64,000 bases of DNA, from positions 1 to 64,000 of the forward strand of contig CBINBI010000010.1 in the NCBI GenBank assembly GCA_966248875.1, written 5' to 3'. Below, one piece after another: positions 56,343-64,000 of the stretch. Source of the stretch: Dokdonella_A sp966248875. Lineage in GTDB: Bacteria > Pseudomonadota > Gammaproteobacteria > Xanthomonadales > Rhodanobacteraceae. How positions within the stretch are numbered: the stretch's first letter is position 1; the number at the start of each line of letters is the position of its first letter. Below the pieces are notes generated by a model. The model saw nothing but the letters and a program-made list of their open reading frames with translations, ran no database searches and was not told the origin of the DNA. Position numbers and translations under genes: made by a program.

Positions 56343-59257
56343 CGCAGCCGACGGACCGCTGGCAACGCATCTCGGCCTGGTTCGACGAGCTCGTCGAGCT
56401 CGATCCTGCCGCGCGCGCCGGGCGCCTGGCGGCGATCGCGGCCGACGATCCCGCCGCCGCCGCCGAGGTCGCAGCGCTGCTCGAAGCCGATGCGCGCGAG
56501 GAAGGCTTGCTCGAAGGCGGCGCAGCGTGGGCGGTTCCGACACTCGTCATCGACGGCAGCGCCGCGCCGTCCGACGGACGCGTGGGGCCGTACCGGCTGC
56601 TCGAGGCCATCGGCGAAGGCGGCATGGGCACGGTGTTCCTCGCCGAGCGCGGCGACGGCAGCTACGAGGCGAGAGTCGCGGTGAAGCTGATCAAGCGCGG
56701 CATGGACTCGGCCGCCATCGTGCGCCGCTTCCTGCACGAGCGGCGCATCCTTGCGCGGCTCGCGCATCCCAACATCGTGCGCCTGCTCGACGGCGGGCTC
56801 AGCGCGGACGCGCGGCCGTACTACGCGATGGAATACGTCGATGGCCGCTCCATCACCGAGCATGCAGCCGCCGGGAAGCTCGGCGTCCGCGAACGCGTGG
56901 CGCTCGTCGCGAAGGTCGCCGACGCGGTAGCGTACGCGCACGCGCAGCTCGTCGTGCATCGCGATCTCAAGCCGTCGAACGTGCTCGTCGACGCGCAGCA
57001 CGAGCCGCACGTGCTCGACTTCGGCATCGCCAAGCTTCTCGAGGACAGCGGTGATGCCGGGCTGACATCGACCGGCATGCGCGTGCTGTCGCCCGCCTAC
57101 GCCGCGCCGGAGCAGGTGCTGGGCGAGCCGGTCGGTACCGCGACCGACGTCTACGCGCTGGGGCTCATGCTCTGCGAGCTGCTCGTCGGCGAGCTGCCGC
57201 GGCGGCGGCGCGGCACGAATCCGCAGCAGCTCGCACGGGAAGTCGTCCATGAAACCGCCGAGCGGGCGAGCACGCTCGCCGCGCGGATGTCCCCGGCACG
57301 CGCCGCGGAGCTCTACGGCAACGAGTCGGCACCGGCAACGCTCGCTCGGACATTGGCCGGCGACATCGATCTCATCATCGCGACCGCTCTGCGCCGCGAG
57401 CCTGCACGCCGCTATCCGACCGCGGCCGCGTTCGCCGACGACCTGAAGCGCTGGCTCGATCGCCGCCCGATCACCGCGCGCGGCGATTCGCGCGCCTATC
57501 GCCTGCGCACGTTCGTGCGCCGGCATCGGCTCGGGGTGGCCGCGTCGGCGCTCGTCGCGCTGTCGCTCGCGATCGGGCTCGGCTTCGCGCTGTGGCAGGC
57601 TCATCGCGCCGAGGAAGCGGCCCGGCGGGCCGATGCCGAACGTGCTCTCGCCGAACGCCAGCTCGCGCGCACCGAGCGCGTCAAGGATTTCATCCTCGCG
57701 CTGTTCCGCGAACAGGACCCGATCGCGCGCGCGAAGGCGCAGGCGCGCACGCCTGTCGAACTGATCCGCGAAGGCGTCGCAGCCGTCGAGGGCCCGCTCG
57801 CGGCCGAGCCGGAGCTGCAGGCCGATCTCCTGCGCGACCTCGGCGAGATCCAGCTGAACCTCGACGACCGCGCCGGCGCCGAGGCGACCCTGAAACACGC
57901 GCTCGACCTGCAGACGAAGCTCGGAGGCGAAGCAGCGCGAGCGACGGCCGAGACGCTCGCGTGGTACGCCGACGCGGTCTACGCGACCGGCGACATCGAA
58001 AAGGCAAGGACGCTGTTCCAGGACGGCGTCGCGCGCCTGCGCGCCACGCACGGCCCGGACCATCAGAAAACCGCGCACGCGGAGTCGCGTCTCGCCGCGC
58101 TCGAGATGGTCGCCGGGCGCTACGACGAAGCCGAGCGACTCGCGCGCCATGCGATCGCCGTGTACCGCACGACCTACGGCGCCGAGGCGTCCGAAGTCGC
58201 GCCGATGCTCGGCCAGCTCGGCAACATCCAGCAGGAGACCGGCCACCTCGCCGAAGCGCTCGACACCTACGCCGAAGCGCTCGCGATCGTGACGCGCATC
58301 GACGGCGGCGAGCACGTGCGCACGGTCACGCTGCGCGCACGCACCGGCGACGTCGAACGCTCGCTGCGCCGCTTCGACGACGCGCTGGCGAGCTACGAGA
58401 CGGCGCTGCGCATCGAGCGCGCGCAGCTGCCGCCGGATCACGCGATCATAGGCGGCACGTTGCTCCGCCTGGGCGATCTCCAGCGTCGCATGCGCCGCTA
58501 CGAAGACGCCGACCGATCGTTCAGCGAATCGCTCGCGATCCTCCGCAAGGGCACGCTCTCGGGCCAGTACGCGCAGGCCCTGCAGTTCCACGCCGACCTC
58601 GCGCGCGCGCAGGGGCGTGTCGACGTCGCAATCGAGCGCTACCGCGCATCGTTCGAGGCGTTCCGCAAGACCGTCGGCGATGGCGTCTATACGTGGCTCA
58701 CGGCGCTCAAGCTCGTCGAAGGGCTCATCGATGCAGGCCGCCTCGACGAAGCCGAGCCGATCGCGGTCGACGCGGTGGCGAAGCTCCAACGCGTGTCCGG
58801 CGACAACGATTACGATGTCGCGTACACATCGAGCGTGATGGGCGATCTTCGCCGCGCGCAGGGCCGCTACGCCGAGGCGGCAGCGCTGTTCCGCACGAAT
58901 CTCGCGCTGCTCGCGAAGATCTATGGCGAGGCGCACAGCGAAGTCGCGCAGGCGCGCGTCTCGCTCGCGGGCTGCCTCATTGCGCTCCGCGAAGAGGCGG
59001 GCCAGCGCGAAGCCGCCGCGCTGCTCGAAACCGCGAAGACCGCGCTCGAAGCGCCGGCCGTCAGGGACGACGGCGGCACCGAGCGCTTCCTCGGCGCGCT
59101 CTATCTCGAGCGTGCGACCCTGCGGCGGGATACCGGCGACACCGCCGGCGCACGCAGTGACATCACCGATGCGATCCGGCGCCTGCAGGCGCCCGCCGAT
59201 GCGCGCACGCTCAGACGCGCGCAAACGGTCGGACGCTCGCTCGCCGTGCGCGCCTGA
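56339..59257 (+). CDS. Membrane Ser/Thr protein kinase with TPR domain, paired with an ECF sigma factor
   Basis: A 972-residue Hanks-type kinase. A helical N-terminal extension (DRWQRISAWFDELVELDPAA) precedes the kinase domain (about 84-370): glycine loop IGEGGMGTVFLAE, Lys116, HRD at 207-209 (VVHRDLKPSNVLV), DFG at 227-229 and YAAPEQVLG. A transmembrane helix is at about 397-420, then a long TPR region to the C-terminus (LAAEPELQADLLRDLGEIQL and onward). The start overlaps the sigma gene as ATGA. In such pairs the kinase is thought to activate the sigma factor. The exported tagged protein gene follows convergently, one base from the stop. Confidence 0.93.
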   Translation: MTQPTDRWQRISAWFDELVELDPAARAGRLAAIAADDPAAAAEVAALLEADAREEGLLEGGAAWAVPTLVIDGSAAPSDGRVGPYRLLEAIGEGGMGTVFLAERGDGSYEARVAVKLIKRGMDSAAIVRRFLHERRILARLAHPNIVRLLDGGLSADARPYYAMEYVDGRSITEHAAAGKLGVRERVALVAKVADAVAYAHAQLVVHRDLKPSNVLVDAQHEPHVLDFGIAKLLEDSGDAGLTSTGMRVLSPAYAAPEQVLGEPVGTATDVYALGLMLCELLVGELPRRRRGTNPQQLAREVVHETAERASTLAARMSPARAAELYGNESAPATLARTLAGDIDLIIATALRREPARRYPTAAAFADDLKRWLDRRPITARGDSRAYRLRTFVRRHRLGVAASALVALSLAIGLGFALWQAHRAEEAARRADAERALAERQLARTERVKDFILALFREQDPIARAKAQARTPVELIREGVAAVEGPLAAEPELQADLLRDLGEIQLNLDDRAGAEATLKHALDLQTKLGGEAARATAETLAWYADAVYATGDIEKARTLFQDGVARLRATHGPDHQKTAHAESRLAALEMVAGRYDEAERLARHAIAVYRTTYGAEASEVAPMLGQLGNIQQETGHLAEALDTYAEALAIVTRIDGGEHVRTVTLRARTGDVERSLRRFDDALASYETALRIERAQLPPDHAIIGGTLLRLGDLQRRMRRYEDADRSFSESLAILRKGTLSGQYAQALQFHADLARAQGRVDVAIERYRASFEAFRKTVGDGVYTWLTALKLVEGLIDAGRLDEAEPIAVDAVAKLQRVSGDNDYDVAYTSSVMGDLRRAQGRYAEAAALFRTNLALLAKIYGEAHSEVAQARVSLAGCLIALREEAGQREAAALLETAKTALEAPAVRDDGGTERFLGALYLERATLRRDTGDTAGARSDITDAIRRLQAPADARTLRRAQTVGRSLAVRA

Positions 59258-60934
59258 TCACCACGGCGAGCAGATCACGCTCTCGAAGCCGTCGGCGTGG
59301 ATCGCATCACCGGCGGCAATGCCGTCCCCTTCGAGGTCCGAGCGCGCGAAACCCTCCGGCGCGTCGTCGGCCGAGAACCGCAACAGCAGCGCCGATGCGC
59401 GCCGCTCGGCGAAGAGGGGCTGGAACGCAGCATCGACCGAGCAGCTCTGCCCCGGCGCCAGCGCCGCGTCGGCGAGACACGTGCCGCGATAGAGCACGAA
59501 GTCGTCGCCCGAGGATTCGAAGCTCGTGATCGTCGCGGGCAGCGTGCCGGTGTTGCTGGCCGTGAAATGGACGGCGCCGGAGCTCGCCTCGACGGCGGTC
59601 TCGGGATAGACGCACGCCGTCTTGTCGAACTCGACGCGCGAGAACGGCACGTCGGGCACGCCGGCTGCGTGCAGCAGCGCGAAGACACGCGCGGACGCCG
59701 AATCGTGCACCGTGTCGTGGAAGCCCACGATCAGCGGATAATCGTGCGGAACCAGCACGCCAGGCGGCGTGTAGGTGACATCGGTCGTGCACGCCGCGCC
59801 GGGCGCGAGCACGGCGCCCGTACAGGTTTCCGCGACGAGCTGGAACTGCGAGTTGCCGATGCTCGGCCCCGTCACTTCGATCGTGTCGGGCATGAGGTTC
59901 GTCAGCGTGAAGCGCTGCGGCGCGCTCGTGGTGCCGACGAGCACGTCGCCGAAGTCGAACGGGTTCGGGCTCAGCATCGCCGGTGCGGGGTCCGCAGGCT
60001 GCACGATCTGCGCGACCTGCAGCGATACGCAGTCGTGCTCGAGGCTGTAGCGGACCTTCGTCGGATAGCGCTTCGACGGCCCGAACAGCGGCGTCAGCGG
60101 GAACCGGCGGATGTCCCAGAGTCCCGGCCCCGTCGCGTTGCGCGGGTGATCGAGCATCGGAACGCTGGTGCCGGGCCAGAGCTCGAGCCCGTCGTAGAGC
60201 CCGTCGAACCGGAGATCCATGTCGGACAGGTCCTGCACCGGTGGCGGCGCCGTCCAGTGCAGCAGGCCGTCGCTGAGCAGCTCCTGACCATCGGAAACGT
60301 GCAGCAGCGCCTCGACGGTGCCGCCGGCATAGTCGACGTACGGCTCGAACACGAACTCCTCGGTGTCGCTCTGCATGCCTTCGTACTGCGTGACGCGGAC
60401 GTCGTTCGCCGCGTTGCCGTCGTCGAAGTAGACGATCAGCGAAAGACCGTTCGCGCTGTGGCCCGGCTTGTCGGCGAGGCCGGCGAACGTGTAGTCGCCG
60501 TTGCCGCGCGCAGCGACGCGCGCCGTGACGTCGGCGCGATAGAGCGCCGCGCTCGGCGGCTGCGGGTCCGTCGGCCAGCAGTCGTTGCTGCCGAAGCCGG
60601 CGACGCGCGTGCCGGTGACCGGCACGCCGTCGAACACGATGTCCGGATTGTCGTAGTCGGCATCACCGCCGGTGAGACCGATCTCCGGCATCTCGATGTC
60701 GATGCCGTTCCAGTAGAGGAGCGCTAGCGTCACGGTGCCCGAGACGCCGTCGAGCGTCAGTGTGCCGGCACCGCCGCCGAGCGCGCCCGGCGCGCTGATG
60801 CCGCCGACGGCAGAGTTCACGTAGTCGGTGCGATCGAGCACGAGATAGGCATGCATCGCCGTGTTCGCATGCGCCGGCACCGCGGCGACGAGCGTGAAGA
60901 CGAGCGACGATGCGATGGAACGTACCTGCAACAT
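59258..60934 (-). CDS. Exported choice-of-anchor/HYDIN-like Ig-repeat protein with tail AIHADGFESVICSPW
   Basis: A 558-residue exported protein. The start at 60934 (MLQVRSIASSLVFTLVAAVP) gives a signal peptide. Residues about 20-270 form a beta-rich domain (YLVLDRTDYVNSAVGGISAP; LLYWNGIDIEMPEIGLTGGD). Then three Ig-like repeats of the ASH/HYDIN type follow (LSPNPFDFGDVLVGTTSAPQ; AAFQPLFAERRASALLLRFS). It ends GDAIHADGFESVICSPW, the shared tail with His in place of Phe and seven extra residues. Several paired cysteines suggest disulphides. Its stop abuts the convergent kinase stop. Confidence 0.83.
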   Translation of the reverse strand: MLQVRSIASSLVFTLVAAVPAHANTAMHAYLVLDRTDYVNSAVGGISAPGALGGGAGTLTLDGVSGTVTLALLYWNGIDIEMPEIGLTGGDADYDNPDIVFDGVPVTGTRVAGFGSNDCWPTDPQPPSAALYRADVTARVAARGNGDYTFAGLADKPGHSANGLSLIVYFDDGNAANDVRVTQYEGMQSDTEEFVFEPYVDYAGGTVEALLHVSDGQELLSDGLLHWTAPPPVQDLSDMDLRFDGLYDGLELWPGTSVPMLDHPRNATGPGLWDIRRFPLTPLFGPSKRYPTKVRYSLEHDCVSLQVAQIVQPADPAPAMLSPNPFDFGDVLVGTTSAPQRFTLTNLMPDTIEVTGPSIGNSQFQLVAETCTGAVLAPGAACTTDVTYTPPGVLVPHDYPLIVGFHDTVHDSASARVFALLHAAGVPDVPFSRVEFDKTACVYPETAVEASSGAVHFTASNTGTLPATITSFESSGDDFVLYRGTCLADAALAPGQSCSVDAAFQPLFAERRASALLLRFSADDAPEGFARSDLEGDGIAAGDAIHADGFESVICSPW

Positions 60935-60959
60935 GGCCTCTCTCCCCGCACGCGGCCGA

Positions 60960-61886
60960 TCACTCGGGATAACTGACGGTCTCTTTGCCCGATACGTCCC
61001 AGGCATCGCCCTCTTTCGTCAGCAGCACCGCGCCGCGCTCGATCCAGCCGCTGCCGTTGCGGCCTTCGAACGTGAGCGCCGCATCGTCGCCGAGACGGTA
61101 GCCGCCGCGGACCTTGACGTCGCGCAACATGCGCTGCGATTGCGCGACGAGCTTCCTCTGGCGCTGCTCCTTCGCGATCGGCTTGCCGTCGTAGCCTTTG
61201 TCGGCGAACACGATCTGCGACCAGCGGCCGCCGGCGCGCATCGCGGCATCGGGGTCCTTCGCGTCGACGGCCGCGGCCATCGCGCTCGTCGCGGCCACGA
61301 ACGCGCGGCCCGGCTCGCCTCCGTCGGCCGGCAGCGCTTGCGCGGCCGTGGCCCAGTCCGTGCGGCGCGTGCCGATCGCGGGGTCGTAGATGCCGGCGGC
61401 AAAGAGGTCCCTGAGAATGTCCTCGTTGCTGCGCGCGCGTGCCTTCGCGAGCGACGCCGCGCCAGGCCGCATCACGGCGATGCGATAGGCGCCGCCGGTT
61501 TTGGCGTACGGCATCCTGAGCTCGCCCGAGCCCGAGCCGTCCTTGCTCGACTGGGTCACGACGACGACGCCTTCGGCCGCGATGGGTTCCGCGTCGATCG
61601 CCCTGGCGTCCTCCGTGAGCCCCTTGCGGAACTCGTCGTCGAGCGGCGCCACCTTCACCTTGCACTGCATGTCCGCCGCGCACCCGTAGACGACGTCGAA
61701 GTACGCGAAGCGTGCGTCTGCGGGCGCTCCGTCGATGTCGGATAGCGCGCGTGCCGCATCGAAATCGCCCGCATCGAGCGCTTTCTGCAACGCACCGGCG
61801 AGCGCGTCGGGACTGGACGGCGCGGCGCACGCGGACAGCGAACACGACAACGCGAGCAACGGCAGCATTTTTTGGATGCGGGGCAT
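60960..61886 (-). CDS. Predicted lipoprotein, unknown function
   Basis: A 308-residue lipoprotein: MPRIQKMLPLLALSCSLSAC with lipobox LSAC. A short helical repeat follows (LAGALQKALDAGDFDAARAL), then CAADMQCKVKVAPLDDEFRK and a mixed alpha/beta region (EGVVVVTQSSKDGSGSGELR, DDAALTFEGRNGSGWIERGA). I do not recognise the family. It is 25 bases upstream of the start of the 59258-60934 gene on the same strand, so the two may form an operon. Confidence 0.78.
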   Translation of the reverse strand: MPRIQKMLPLLALSCSLSACAAPSSPDALAGALQKALDAGDFDAARALSDIDGAPADARFAYFDVVYGCAADMQCKVKVAPLDDEFRKGLTEDARAIDAEPIAAEGVVVVTQSSKDGSGSGELRMPYAKTGGAYRIAVMRPGAASLAKARARSNEDILRDLFAAGIYDPAIGTRRTDWATAAQALPADGGEPGRAFVAATSAMAAAVDAKDPDAAMRAGGRWSQIVFADKGYDGKPIAKEQRQRKLVAQSQRMLRDVKVRGGYRLGDDAALTFEGRNGSGWIERGAVLLTKEGDAWDVSGKETVSYPE

Positions 61887-62088
61887 GATTCCGGACTCCT
61901 TTCGGTGATGGCACGCAGCGTGCCCTTGCCGAGATCCACGAAAGCGAGCGCCGTCGGGGGCCACGGCGCTCCGGATGTGCTTCTCCTTAGTCGCCTCCGG
62001 AAGGGCGAAAGCCGGCGCATGCCGGCCGGAGCCGGCCGTGGCCCCTGGCGCCGCCGTTCGACGTGGACCCGGGCAAGGAGGATTCGCC

Positions 62089-63639
62089 ATGCATCGCTTG
62101 ATTCGCCGGCTCGCCACGCTCGCCTCGGTCTTCTGCACGCTCAGTGCGTCGGCCGCGAACTTCGAAGTCACTCGCGCCGACGATCCGGCGCCCGATGGCT
62201 GCCTCGTTGCGGACTGCTCGCTGCGCGAAGCCATCGAGGCGACCGCCGCGACGCCCGAGGCTGACACGATCGTGCTCGGCGAAGGCCAGTACCAGGTCAC
62301 GCGCGGCGAGCTCGTGATCGATCGCGCCATGACGATCACCGGTGCCGGCAGCGCGGCCACGCGGATCACCAGCGGCGGCGACTACACGATCCTCCACGTC
62401 GTCGCGTTCGGCGCGCTGACGGTCGAGGGCGTCGAGATGGGTTCGGCCGGCGGCCTCGCGATCGAAGTTGCCGACAACGCCAACGCGACGCTGCGCGACG
62501 TTACGGTGCTCGCGAACGCGGGCCCCGTGGTGACCGAGAGCGCGCCGGCGGCCGGTACCGCATCGATTCGCGTCGAGGATTCCACGCTCGACAGCGGCTT
62601 CGCGTGCATGCAACGCAGTGGCATCTGCCGCGTGTTCGACAGTTCCCTCTCCAACGTGCTCATCGAAAGCGAATTCGAGCTCGTGCGGAGCACCGTCAGC
62701 GGCGGCGTGCCCGACTTCTGGGGCCTCACGATCGCGAGCAACGCGCCGGTCACGATCGAGGACAGCACGATCCGGAATACCGCGCGTCCCCTGTACCTTC
62801 TGGCGATCACCGACGCGGCATCGCCGACCGTCCGCATCCGTCGCACCCGCTTCATCGACAACTCGGGACCGCTCGTCGGCGATCGCCTCTCGATCGTCGA
62901 CATGGACGAAGTCGAGTTCCGCCATCACGTCGTCAGCGATGCCAACCCGGGCGACGCGGCCGTGCTCCAGGCGACGCCGGGCCCGTCATGGTTCATCAGC
63001 CGCGCGCTCGTCGTCGGCAATCGCGGTGGGGCCTCGCTCGACGGCGCGGTCGTGCGCGTGCTTGGCGGCGCCCGCGTCGTGTTCGACAACTCGACCTTCG
63101 ACGACAACACGTTCCGCGGCGGCGCGAGCTTCGGCCACACGATCGGCGTCTACAACGATTCGGGTGCACCGACCGTGCTGTGGCTCCTGCACGTGACGAT
63201 GCGGCGCGCCGTGACGCTCGACGACGGGACGGTCGGCTCGCTTTTGACCGTGCGCGGGCCCGCGGTCGACGCGCGCGTCATGAACAGCGCGCTTCGCGGC
63301 ACCTGCGGATTCGGCGGCGGCGGTGCGATCACGCAGGCGATCGGCAGCGCCGAATCGATCGGCAACACGTGCGGGTTCGATCCCGCGACGAATCTGGTCG
63401 GCGTGCCGAGCTTCGACATGTCGCTCGCCGACCTCGGCGATCACGGGGGGTTCACGGAAACGTTCCAGCCGACGCGCAACAGCGTCCTCACGGACGCTGC
63501 CGACGCGGGAGTCTGCGCACTGTTCGGCGCGCTCGACCAGCGGCGCTACGCGCGGCCGGCCGGCGAGGCCTGCGACATCGGCGCGCTCGAAGTCGACGCG
63601 GTCGCCGATACGATCTTCGCCGACGCGTTCGAAGGCTGA
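62089..63639 (+). CDS. Exported CSLREA/beta-helix protein with tail TIFADAFEG
   Basis: A 516-residue exported protein, start at 62089 with AAGGAGG at ideal spacing. Signal peptide MHRLIRRLATLASVFCTLSA is followed by the CSLREA motif (CLVADCSLREAIEATAATPE), typical of the N-terminus of right-handed beta-helix surface proteins. The body is a parallel beta helix (TLRDVTVLANAGPVV and similar turns). The C-terminal CDIGALE motif is the choice-of-anchor Q type. After that come VDAVADTIFADAFEG and the stop, the common tail. It converges with the amidohydrolase gene after 3 bases. Confidence 0.87.
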   Translation: MHRLIRRLATLASVFCTLSASAANFEVTRADDPAPDGCLVADCSLREAIEATAATPEADTIVLGEGQYQVTRGELVIDRAMTITGAGSAATRITSGGDYTILHVVAFGALTVEGVEMGSAGGLAIEVADNANATLRDVTVLANAGPVVTESAPAAGTASIRVEDSTLDSGFACMQRSGICRVFDSSLSNVLIESEFELVRSTVSGGVPDFWGLTIASNAPVTIEDSTIRNTARPLYLLAITDAASPTVRIRRTRFIDNSGPLVGDRLSIVDMDEVEFRHHVVSDANPGDAAVLQATPGPSWFISRALVVGNRGGASLDGAVVRVLGGARVVFDNSTFDDNTFRGGASFGHTIGVYNDSGAPTVLWLLHVTMRRAVTLDDGTVGSLLTVRGPAVDARVMNSALRGTCGFGGGGAITQAIGSAESIGNTCGFDPATNLVGVPSFDMSLADLGDHGGFTETFQPTRNSVLTDAADAGVCALFGALDQRRYARPAGEACDIGALEVDAVADTIFADAFEG

Positions 63640-63642
63640 GGC

Positions 63643-64000
63643 TCAGCCGGCGCCGAGAAAATCGAGCGCGGCCTGCAGCATAGCCGCCGTGCCGACCGGC
63701 AGCGCGCCTTCGTCGAGGAAGAACTTCGGCGAATGGTTGCTGGGCGCAGCCTCGGGGTCCTGCCCGGCCGGCGTCACGCCGACGAAAAAGTACACGCTCG
63801 GAGCCGGCACGGACTGGCCGAGCTGCGGAAAGTCCTCGGCCGCCATCCACCGCTTCGGCTCGACGACGTGTTCCGCGCCGAGCGCCTTGACCAGGCTCGC
63901 CTGCACGCGCGCGCTCAGCGCGGGATCGTTGTAGTTGACGGGATTGCTGTGATACGGATCGCTGCCCGGCTTGGGAATGTCGGCGTCGATCGTCGCGCCG
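63643..64000 (-). CDS. M20-family amidohydrolase, C-terminal part (5' end outside window)
   Basis: The frame is open to the window edge. It reads TIDADIPKPGSDPYHSNPVN at the upstream end and continues GAEHVVEPKRWMAAEDFPQL, VYFFVGVTPAG and SNHSPKFFLDEGALPVGTAA before the stop. The AEDF segment and the NHSPKFFLDEGALPVG ending (metal-ligand His) are hallmarks of M20D N-acyl-amino-acid or hippurate hydrolases. Periplasmic or cytosolic location cannot be told without the N-terminus. Confidence 0.9.
   Translation of the reverse strand, partial: GATIDADIPKPGSDPYHSNPVNYNDPALSARVQASLVKALGAEHVVEPKRWMAAEDFPQLGQSVPAPSVYFFVGVTPAGQDPEAAPSNHSPKFFLDEGALPVGTAAMLQAALDFLGAG

Noticed and set aside
56279..59224. 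981-residue minus-strand open frame opposite the second Ser/Thr kinase
   Set aside because: Shadow of the kinase gene; low-complexity Arg/Glu/Ala sequence without motifs.

Overview
The window looks like chromosomal DNA of a high-GC gammaproteobacterium of the Xanthomonadales, probably near Rhodanobacteraceae/Lysobacteraceae. Three things suggest this: a Crp/Clp-type regulator next to trpC, the separation of aceE from the aceF-lpd pair, and many exported beta-repeat proteins ending in a short IFxDGFE-like tail. This placement rests on family recall, not on a search. I saw no tRNA, rRNA, CRISPR array, prophage or intact insertion sequence. No intergenic gap exceeds about 260 bases, and genes lie on both strands.

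Layout. 1-7463: 3' end of a Crp/Clp regulator, a MarR-GNAT fusion, and a tryptophan block read leftwards in the order trpE, ybaL (an antiporter), trpG, trpD, trpC. 7534-11395: a two-component pair of the 'proteobacterial dedicated sortase' type (pdsR-pdsS) whose kinase gene overlaps a tagged exported sialidase-like protein. 11570-13082: two tiny ORFs, a decayed hicBA-like toxin-antitoxin pair, and rpe. 13258-23136: djlA, a cytochrome c, purC, a large exported lipase-like hydrolase, a histidine kinase, a cation exchanger, an Asp/Glu racemase-like protein and a VapBC-type module. 23286-29160: pyruvate dehydrogenase E3 and E2, then an orphan Ser/Thr kinase with TPRs. 29213-41620: envelope, stress and housekeeping genes, including aqpZ, an M48 protease, a UGA-interrupted exported protein, a deoxyinosine glycosylase, an exported peroxiredoxin, dinB, a gamma carbonic anhydrase-like protein, a drug/metabolite exporter, a LysR regulator and a doubly frameshifted metallo-beta-lactamase-fold gene. 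41807-48426: large exported beta-propeller and FG-GAP proteins with an exported MsrA and a VIT transporter between them. 48665-64000: pyruvate dehydrogenase E1, a broken delta-60 repeat gene, a glycosyltransferase, malic enzyme, an ECF sigma-Ser/Thr kinase pair, further exported tagged proteins and the 3' end of an M20 amidohydrolase.

How the genes fit together. The trp genes cover anthranilate synthase through indole-glycerol phosphate (no trpF or trpAB in view). aceE, aceF and lpd together encode a whole pyruvate dehydrogenase complex, split into two loci 22 kb apart. A repeat element lies in coding sequence in the linkers of both E2 and E3, and E1 carries an extra linker of about 65 residues. 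Six genes encode exported proteins that end, or once ended, in a common motif, [D/G/L/T/N]-x-[I/V]-[F/H]-x-[D/S]-[G/S/A]-F-[E/D], within 0-7 residues of the C-terminus. One of them overlaps the PdsS kinase gene. This is my best candidate for an undescribed sorting or processing signal. Several genes are broken by frameshifts or UGA codons, so decay or assembly errors need separating.
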